This document shows positions 58,421 through 64,000 of a stretch of 64,000 bases of DNA, one piece after another. The notes beneath the pieces were generated by a model. The model made no database searches, was not told where the DNA came from, and was given only the letters and a program-made list of their open reading frames with translations. The translations under genes and the position numbers were made by a program. Position 1 is the first letter of the stretch; each line of letters begins with the position of its first letter. Origin of the DNA: Clostridium bornimense (GTDB taxonomy: Bacteria > Bacillota > Clostridia > Clostridiales > Clostridiaceae); assembly GCF_000577895.1 (NCBI RefSeq), contig NZ_HG917868.1, forward strand, positions 310,001-374,000. The letters run 5' to 3'.

Positions 58421-58571
58421 ATATATTAAAGTACAAATTATACATTTTAATTTCATTAGTAATTCTTTAAACTAGCATAAATGTACCTTTATATTGAGCA
58501 ACAAAGGGATAGGATATATGATAAAAAATAATTATACTAAAAATAGATTAAAACAAAAGTGAGGAATTAAT

Positions 58572-59147
58572 ATGAGAAATATAGAAATTACTAATGGTTG
58601 TTCAGAGGATGCCCCCAGTATAGCGGCTCTTATTTATGAAACGGAGGAATATCCAGAGCATGAATGGGGGCCGTATCCTAAAGAAAAAATTATAAAAAAG
58701 TTAGAACAATTAGTACAGGTAAAAGGAAATAGATATAGTTACGATAGAACTAAAGTTATCAAGATAGATAATAAAGTTGTAGGTGTTTTATTAACATTGA
58801 GAGGGAATGAAATAAGAAAATTAACTTATAATACTTATTTTAAGTTTATAGATTTTGATAGATCATTTAAAAATGTAATATGCAATGTCAGAAACATTTT
58901 ATCATATATATTTTTTAAAGAATGTAATATAAATGAGTACTATATTGCTAATTTAGCTGTAGATAAAGAATATAGAGAATTTGGTATAGGAAAGACACTA
59001 TTAGAAGAAGCTGAAGATTTAGCAAAAGAAAAAGGGTATAATAAAATATCTTTATTAGCTAAAGATAGAGGTATAGTAAGATACTATAAAAAATTTAAAT
59101 ATAACTTAGAAAATATGAATCATTTAAAGATGGTTAAATTTATATAG
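58572..59147 (+). CDS. GNAT-family N-acetyltransferase
   Basis: 191 residues. The acetyl-CoA motif is seen as IANLAVDKEYREFGIGKTLLEEAEDLA (the V..xxRxxGxG/A pattern with Glu-Phe-Gly-Ile-Gly) and the late beta-strand SLLAKDRG. The N-terminal region is long and lightly conserved. Substrate unknown. A GTGAGGAATT site precedes the ATG. Confidence 0.85.
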   Translation: MRNIEITNGCSEDAPSIAALIYETEEYPEHEWGPYPKEKIIKKLEQLVQVKGNRYSYDRTKVIKIDNKVVGVLLTLRGNEIRKLTYNTYFKFIDFDRSFKNVICNVRNILSYIFFKECNINEYYIANLAVDKEYREFGIGKTLLEEAEDLAKEKGYNKISLLAKDRGIVRYYKKFKYNLENMNHLKMVKFI

Positions 59148-59177
59148 TTATAATTCACAATATTTAATTATAAAATA

Positions 59178-59211
59178 AGTGCGGTGATACTAAATTAATA
59201 TCACCGCATTT
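59178..59211 (+). terminator. Terminator after the acetyltransferase gene
   Basis: GTGCGGTGATA pairs with TATCACCGCAT followed by TTATAATTT; a modest U tract. Confidence 0.75.
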
Positions 59212-59218
59212 ATAATTT

Positions 59219-59266
59219 AAGAAATTCCGCAGGAATTTCCTCCAAACATGTGCTTTGTGCCCTGAT
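59219..59266. repeat. Dispersed intergenic repeat, fragment G
   Basis: Only the hairpin AAGAAATTCCGCAGGAATTT and the TTTGTGCCCTGAT edge word remain. It sits between a terminator and the convergent TPR gene's stop codon. Confidence 0.55.
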
Positions 59267-59271
59267 CTATA

Positions 59272-60201
59272 TTATTTTATAGCATCAGCTTTATTATAAT
59301 ATTCTTCCGCTGTTGTAGTATCCCCTTTGGCAGATAATACATTACCTTTACCTATAAGAGCATACTTATTATTTTTATCTAGCTCTAAAGCAGTGTCAAA
59401 GGCTTCTAAAGCTTCATCATATTGCTTTTCTTCATAAAGTGATGAACCTTTTCCAATGAAGGCATTGATAGATTTTTTATCTAGTTTTATTGCTTCATTA
59501 AAAGAATCTAAAGCTTTATCAAAGCTAGATTTTTTTATATATGCATTTCCAAGAGAGACATAGAAAGTTGCATCATTATTATTAAGCTTTATAGCTTTTT
59601 CTAGATTTTCTATTGAGTTATCAAGGTCATTTTCATTTAATAAAGATACACCTTTATAGTAATAGTTATAACTATTTTTAGAATCCAATTCTATACTTTT
59701 ATCAAAGTTATTTATAGCTTCAGAATTATTGTTTAACCATTGATAAGTTATACCTCTATTGGTATAAAAATTAGCATTAGAATCATCAAGATCGATTGCT
59801 TTATTAAAATAATTTAAGGCTTCTTCATGGTTATGTAATTTATCGTTATATATAATTCCTATTTGATTATATATAAGTGCATTTTTAGTTCCTTTTTTTA
59901 CAAGTTTCAGATATGTATCTAGAGCCTCATCACTTTTATTTAAATGCATTAAGCTATATCCTTTATATTCATATGCCAAATCTAAATAATCACCTTTGGA
60001 TATAAGTTTGTTACTATCTTTTAATACTTCTTCATAGTTTTCTATTTTAGCTGCTTGAATCATATCATTTCTAGTTTTTTTACTAGATGTAAGATATGTA
60101 ATTAGAATAGAAATCATCAAAACAATAAAAATAAGAAAAATAATAGATGTAACTATAAATGGTTTATTATTATGTTTTCTTTTATGTCTACGGTTTGACA
60201 T
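59272..60201 (-). CDS. TPR-repeat protein with an N-terminal membrane anchor
   Basis: 309 residues: Lys/His/Asn-rich start, one membrane helix (VTSIIFLIFIVLMISILITYL), then about seven TPR units (for example ALNYFNKAIDLDDSNANFY and the next copies every 34 residues). It faces outward by the positive-inside rule and probably scaffolds other proteins. The GAAAGGTGG site precedes the ATG. Confidence 0.85.
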   Translation of the reverse strand: MSNRRHKRKHNNKPFIVTSIIFLIFIVLMISILITYLTSSKKTRNDMIQAAKIENYEEVLKDSNKLISKGDYLDLAYEYKGYSLMHLNKSDEALDTYLKLVKKGTKNALIYNQIGIIYNDKLHNHEEALNYFNKAIDLDDSNANFYTNRGITYQWLNNNSEAINNFDKSIELDSKNSYNYYYKGVSLLNENDLDNSIENLEKAIKLNNNDATFYVSLGNAYIKKSSFDKALDSFNEAIKLDKKSINAFIGKGSSLYEEKQYDEALEAFDTALELDKNNKYALIGKGNVLSAKGDTTTAEEYYNKADAIK

Positions 60202-60398
60202 AAGTATCCACCTTTCAAAGTATCATTGTTAATATATAGATATTAAATTCTATATACCAATATATTGTATTATATATTAAAAAAATTAAAAAGTAAAAAT
60301 ATGAAAAACAACTTTTTTATCACTTATAATTAAGATTTTCATATTATATATCATAGGATACATTACTTTACTATAATTCATTGAAAGGTTTGAGGTGA

Positions 60399-60701
60399 AT
60401 GGATAAAACCGATGAAAGAAAAGAGATAGGGAAGGCAATAAATGATATGGGAGATAGGCTTCATATATTAAAAATATATATAGCTAAAATGGAAAGAATG
60501 AGTTCTTTATATCGAGACTTGATAACAGATTTGAATAATAATAAGGTTCAAAATTTTACCGATAGAATGAAGAAAATTAAAAATGTAGAAAATGAAGATA
60601 ATATAGAAGTTGTATTCTCAAATTTATGGGTCATTGTAAAAGATTTTGAAAAGGATTATAGAACATTAAAAAATAATGAGGAAAAAGATAAATATAAATA
60701 G
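60399..60701 (+). CDS. Small charged helical protein of unknown function
   Basis: 100 residues, predicted mainly helical (AINDMGDRLHILKIYIAKMERM), no cysteine, no signal peptide. GAAAGG lies 10 bases before the ATG. It is not recognised. A hairpin (GACTGTCCT with AGGACAGTC) follows. Confidence 0.55.
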   Translation: MDKTDERKEIGKAINDMGDRLHILKIYIAKMERMSSLYRDLITDLNNNKVQNFTDRMKKIKNVENEDNIEVVFSNLWVIVKDFEKDYRTLKNNEEKDKYK

Positions 60702-60705
60702 ATAT

Positions 60706-60740
60706 GGACTGTCCTCAGATAAGGTTTAAGGACAGTCTTA
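60706..60740 (+). terminator. Hairpin after the small gene
   Basis: GACTGTCCT pairs with AGGACAGTC; the U tract is weak, so termination is uncertain. Confidence 0.55.
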
Positions 60741-60755
60741 AGAAAAAAGGGTATA

Positions 60756-60784
60756 TTGACAAAATAAAATACATACACTATTAT
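60756..60784 (+). promoter_or_regulatory. SigmaA-type promoter of metG
   Basis: TTGACA, 17 bp, TATTAT: a near-consensus promoter in front of the T-box leader. Confidence 0.85.
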
Positions 60785-60789
60785 GAAAT

Positions 60790-61072
60790 ATATGAAAAGC
60801 AAATGCTATGAAAAGAAGAGTAATGGTTATAAAGCCTAAAGAGAGCTACAGATGGTGGAAAGTAGTGGTGGAGTAATTATGAAGATGGTCTTGAAGCAGA
60901 TTTTCTGAACAATGATTATTTATAGTAGGAAAATACGTGGTACACGTTACGTACAGAGTGAATGATTCACTTGCAGAGCTAAGCTAGGTAACTAGCTTGG
61001 GAATTAGAGTGGTAGCGCGGTTTAACGCCTCTAAATAAGTATATACTTGTTTAGAGGCGTTTATTTTTTATA
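60790..61072 (+). ncRNA. T-box leader controlling metG
   Basis: A leader of about 280 bases between promoter and metG. The T-box sequence reads GAATTAGAGTGGTAGCGCGG at 61001-61020, where the TGG would pair with an uncharged tRNA end. A terminator hairpin follows at 61024-61061 (AACGCCTCTAAA pairs with TTTAGAGGCGTT, then a T run) and competes with the antiterminator. From its place before methionyl-tRNA synthetase it should sense uncharged tRNA-Met, so an ATG specifier is expected; it was not pinned down. Confidence 0.9.
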
Positions 61073-61088
61073 AAATGGAGGAATTTTT

Positions 61089-63017
61089 ATGTGTAAAAAG
61101 AACTTTTATATCACAACACCTATATATTATCCATCAGATAAACTACATATAGGAAATACTTATACAACAGTAGCAGCAGATGCACTTGCTAGATATAAGA
61201 GATTAACTGGTTACGATGTTATGTTCTTAACTGGAACTGATGAACATGGTCAAAAGATACAACAAAGAGCTGAAGCTAAAGATATGCAACCTAAAGCTTT
61301 TGTTGATGAAATAGTTGCTGGAATTAAAGATTTATGGAATATGATGGACATAAGTTATGATAAATTTATAAGAACTACTGATGATTATCATGTAAAGACA
61401 GTACAAAAAATATTTAAAAAGTTATATGATCAAGGAGATATATATAAGGGATCATATGAGGGATGGTATTGTACACCTTGTGAATCCTTTTTCACTGATA
61501 CTCAATTAGTAAATGGAAATTGTCCAGATTGCGGTAGACCAGTAGAGAAAACTAAGGAAGAGTCTTACTTCTTTAAAATGTCAAAGTATGCAGATAGACT
61601 TATAGAATATATAGAAACTCATCCAGAATTTATACAACCAGAGTCAAGAAAAAATGAAATGTTAAATAATTTCTTAAGACCAGGTCTTCAGGATTTATGT
61701 ATATCAAGAACATCATTTTCATGGGGAATTCCAGTAGAATTTGACCCAGGTCATGTAGTATATGTATGGATAGATGCATTATCTAACTATATATCTGCAC
61801 TTGGATATGGTAGTGATAATGATGAATTATATAAAAAGTTCTGGCCAGCAGATGTACATTTAATTGGAAAAGATATATTAAGATTCCATACTATATATTG
61901 GCCAATAATATTAATGGCACTTGGAGAACCACTTCCAAAGCAAGTATTCGGTCACGGATGGTTACTTGTTGATGGTGGAAAGATGAGTAAATCAAAAGGA
62001 AATGTAGTGGATCCTGTATTATTAGTTAATGAATTTGGATGCGATGCTGTTAGATATTACTTACTTCATGAAATACCATTTGGAAGTGATGGTTTATATA
62101 ATAGTGAGATATTTATGAATAAATTTAATTCTGATCTTGCTAATGATTTAGGAAACCTAGTATCAAGAACTTCAGCAATGATAATTAAATACTTTGGTGG
62201 AGAAGTATTAGCACCATCATCTGAAGAAGATAATTTTGATAAAGAATTAAAAGCAGTTACACTTTCAATGCCAGAAAAAGTTGAAGCTGCAATGAATGCA
62301 TTTAAGATACCAGAAGCTCTAGATGAAATATGGACTGTAGTTAGAAGAGCTAATAAATATATAGATGAAACAACTCCTTGGATTTTAGGAAAAGATGAGT
62401 CTAAGAAAGACAGATTAGCAACAGTTCTATATAATCTTCTAGAAGCATTAAGATTTGTAACTGTAGAACTTGAAGCATTCTTACCTAATACAGCAAGTAA
62501 AATTAAGGAACAATTAAAATTTGAAAATGTTTCTTATGAATCATTAAAATCTTTTGATGGTGTAAAAGTAGGTACTAAGTTAGAAAAAGGTGAAGTTATA
62601 TTCCCAAGAATCGATGTGGAAAAGAAACTTGAAGAGTTAGCAGCGATGAAAGAAGCACAAGCACCAAAAAGAGAAATAAAACCTATAAAAGAAGAAATAA
62701 CTATAGAAGATTTTGAAAAAATAGATTTAAGAGTTGTTAAAGTATTAGCTTGTGAACCAATTAAAGGAGCTAAGAAACTATTAAAACTTAAAGTTGATCT
62801 TGGAGGAGAAGAACGTCAAGTTGTTTCTGGTATATCTCAGTATTATAAACCAGAAGAACTAGTAGGAAAAAATGTAGTTCTTGTAGCTAATTTAAAACCA
62901 GTTAAGTTAAGAGGAGAATTATCACAAGGTATGATTCTTGCAGCATCATCTGATGATGATAAAGAGTTATTTGTGGTGGATCCAGGAAAACTTGAAACAG
63001 GATCAGTTGTAAGATAA
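61089..63017 (+). CDS. metG: Methionyl-tRNA synthetase
   Basis: Class I enzyme, 642 residues, that charges tRNA-Met. HIGH-type motif PSDKLHIGNTYTT near residue 14, zinc site CTPCESFF..NGNCPDCGRPVEK, the KMSKS motif in DGGKMSKSKGN, and a C-terminal tRNA-binding domain (EDFEKIDLRVVKVLACEP). Normal length for the form with that domain. Control by the T-box links it to methionine supply, as does the sulfur cluster. Confidence 0.97.
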   Translation: MCKKNFYITTPIYYPSDKLHIGNTYTTVAADALARYKRLTGYDVMFLTGTDEHGQKIQQRAEAKDMQPKAFVDEIVAGIKDLWNMMDISYDKFIRTTDDYHVKTVQKIFKKLYDQGDIYKGSYEGWYCTPCESFFTDTQLVNGNCPDCGRPVEKTKEESYFFKMSKYADRLIEYIETHPEFIQPESRKNEMLNNFLRPGLQDLCISRTSFSWGIPVEFDPGHVVYVWIDALSNYISALGYGSDNDELYKKFWPADVHLIGKDILRFHTIYWPIILMALGEPLPKQVFGHGWLLVDGGKMSKSKGNVVDPVLLVNEFGCDAVRYYLLHEIPFGSDGLYNSEIFMNKFNSDLANDLGNLVSRTSAMIIKYFGGEVLAPSSEEDNFDKELKAVTLSMPEKVEAAMNAFKIPEALDEIWTVVRRANKYIDETTPWILGKDESKKDRLATVLYNLLEALRFVTVELEAFLPNTASKIKEQLKFENVSYESLKSFDGVKVGTKLEKGEVIFPRIDVEKKLEELAAMKEAQAPKREIKPIKEEITIEDFEKIDLRVVKVLACEPIKGAKKLLKLKVDLGGEERQVVSGISQYYKPEELVGKNVVLVANLKPVKLRGELSQGMILAASSDDDKELFVVDPGKLETGSVVR

Positions 63018-63040
63018 TATTACTATATAATATGAAGGAA

Positions 63041-63091
63041 AAAGACTGAAACACAATGATTTTATTAACATTGTGTTTCAGTCTTTTTTTA
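63041..63091 (+). terminator. Terminator of metG
   Basis: AAAGACTGAAACACAATG pairs with CATTGTGTTTCAGTCTTT and is followed by a T run. Only 10 bases remain between them. Confidence 0.93.
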
Positions 63092-63103
63092 TAGGGAAGA
63101 ATA

Positions 63104-63440
63104 GCAGGGCACAAGGATATATCAGTGCACAGTTTTGTATGAAATTCTTGCGGAATTTCTTGGAATATAAGTGTTTAAATTTGTGTTATAGAGTAGACTA
63201 GTTTCCTTAGGTTAGTTACACTTGATACAAAACTAATCACAGGGGGCTCATGAAAGTTGCACTTTCATGAAGCTTGGATTAAAGGTTCTGGATTTATAAT
63301 AAATATGAAAATACTTTGCTGTCCGCAGGACTATAATATTTTCCCCACAGGGGAAAATTAACCTTAACTATTCACCATTCACTCTTACTTCTTCACTTTC
63401 ACTCTAAAAAAGGAACTAAGACACAATATTTATTGTGTAA
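63104..63440 (+). repeat. Dispersed intergenic repeat, copy E
   Basis: The fullest copy: AGGGCACAAGG edge, TGAAATTCTTGCGGAATTTC hairpin, TAGTTTCCTTAGGTTAGTT block, GGGGGCTCATGAAAGTTGCA with its ACTTTCATGAAGC partner, ATAAATATGAAAATACTTTG, CTGTCCGCAGGAC, the TTTTCCCCACAGGGGAAAA hairpin, TTAACCTTAACT and a TTCACTCTTACTTCTTCAC tail. The TTCACTCTAAAAAAGGAA end is shared with 42915-42935. Confidence 0.8.
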
Positions 63441-63545
63441 CATCTCTATCAAAAACAGTGAACTGATTTTACTGTGCACTGTCTCTGTATAAAAGTAACA
63501 TTAAATGCAGACAATAAAAAATAACCATGTAAAGAGGTGATGAAT

Positions 63546-64000
63546 ATGAAAAGGGCAGCAACTATGGTACTTGGAATTTTTATGGCTTTAACAAGCATAA
63601 TATCTTTTTGTAGGTATGGAAATGGAATGATATTTTTAAGTGAAGAATGTGCAAATGCGTCACAAAATATTACGATAAATGAAGAAAAGCCTATAGTTAT
63701 AAAAGATATCGTCAAGGAAGAAAATAAACCAGAATATAAGTTTAGAATTCATATTCCTAAAATAACTGGACTTAAGGATATAAAAAAACAAAACAGTATA
63801 AATGATACTATTTCAGAAGAGATTTTGAGGTTTAAAGATTATTTTATAGAAAATACAAAGAGTGGTAATAATAGTGAAGCCGAAGTTCATTATACTGTTA
63901 CTAATAATAAGAAAATATTTAGTTTGCTTATATATTACTATGAATATTATGGAGGAGCACATGGATTAACAACAAAAAGATCAATTAATATATATGTACC
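63546..64000 (+). CDS. Secreted DUF4163/DUF3298-type protein, cut by the window end
   Basis: From the ATG at 63546 (AGAGGTGA site) a frame runs open to the window edge, at least 151 codons. The start has a signal-peptide-like stretch (MKRAATMVLGIFMALTSIIS). It then reads PEYKFRIHIPKITGL, and a late ISLLIYYYEYYGGAHGL-like block (FSLLIYYYEYYGGAHGLTT) typical of DUF4163 followed by DUF3298, the fold of RsiV and PdaC outer domains. It may bind lysozyme or wall polymers. The C-terminus lies outside the window. Confidence 0.75.
   Translation, partial: MKRAATMVLGIFMALTSIISFCRYGNGMIFLSEECANASQNITINEEKPIVIKDIVKEENKPEYKFRIHIPKITGLKDIKKQNSINDTISEEILRFKDYFIENTKSGNNSEAEVHYTVTNNKKIFSLLIYYYEYYGGAHGLTTKRSINIYV

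Noticed and set aside
57866-58456. 196-codon minus-strand frame
   Set aside because: It is antisense to the end of spmB and to the small gene behind it, both of which have good starts; its Phe/Ser/Asn-rich composition is typical of an antisense shadow.

Overview
The window looks like a chromosomal segment of a low-GC, endospore-forming, anaerobic Firmicute, most probably a Clostridium. The reasons are the very AT-rich codon use, strong AGGAGG-type ribosome binding sites, spmA/spmB, a SleC-like cortex-lytic precursor, a sigI/rsgI-like pair, a T-box in front of metG, and Feo iron uptake. No tRNA, rRNA, CRISPR or prophage was seen.

Layout. 1-1.8 kb: an intact IS3-family element inserted in the stem-loop behind an ArsB/NhaD-type permease. 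3-4.2 kb: an L,D-transpeptidase and a small helical protein. 4.7-8.3 kb: fruR-fruK-fruA on the minus strand, with phased FruR operator repeats. 8.4-12.9 kb: a TPR-like protein, a DtxR/MntR-type regulator and divergent feoAB with a palindromic operator. 13.3-15.7 kb: a large spore-type peptidoglycan-binding protein with an odd Cys/Pro/His/Lys tail.

15.9-29.1 kb is the centrepiece: a plus-strand cluster that mixes nitrogenase-like genes with methionine and organic-sulfur genes. Its order is Cys-rich leader peptide, cystathionine lyase/synthase-type PLP enzyme, NifB-like radical SAM maturase, O-acetylhomoserine sulfhydrylase, NifD/NifK-like pair 1, metQNI, a dead metQ remnant, a NifX-like protein, NifD/NifK-like pair 2, NifH-like reductase and a terminator. 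Both NifD-like proteins keep the P-cluster cysteines and the cofactor cysteine but lack the Gln and His needed for N2 reduction. The context fits a methylthio-alkane-reductase-type system that would release methanethiol, which the sulfhydrylase could condense with O-acetylhomoserine to make methionine. The second DK pair, the leader peptide, the shared upstream boxes and the metQ remnant are the parts least like described systems.

29.2-42.8 kb: an amidase, then a membrane protein plus ABC exporter, followed by MoxR, DUF58 and two VWA proteins. 43-47.6 kb: a two-component system and pdxST. 47.9-55.6 kb: a cyclase-fold protein, a CYP152-type P450, an alpha-glucosidase, a PTS IIA-like protein without its active-site His, an aldehyde dehydrogenase and a SigI/RsgI-like pair. 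55.6-55.9 kb: a dense DnaA-box cluster. 55.9-64 kb: a class D-type sortase, spmAB, small proteins, a GNAT enzyme, a TPR protein, T-box-controlled metG and the start of a secreted DUF4163/DUF3298-type protein.

A dispersed, modular intergenic repeat family (seven copies, whole or partial) and a family of look-alike terminator hairpins run through the window. One repeat copy supplies the C-terminal codons of both genes that flank it.
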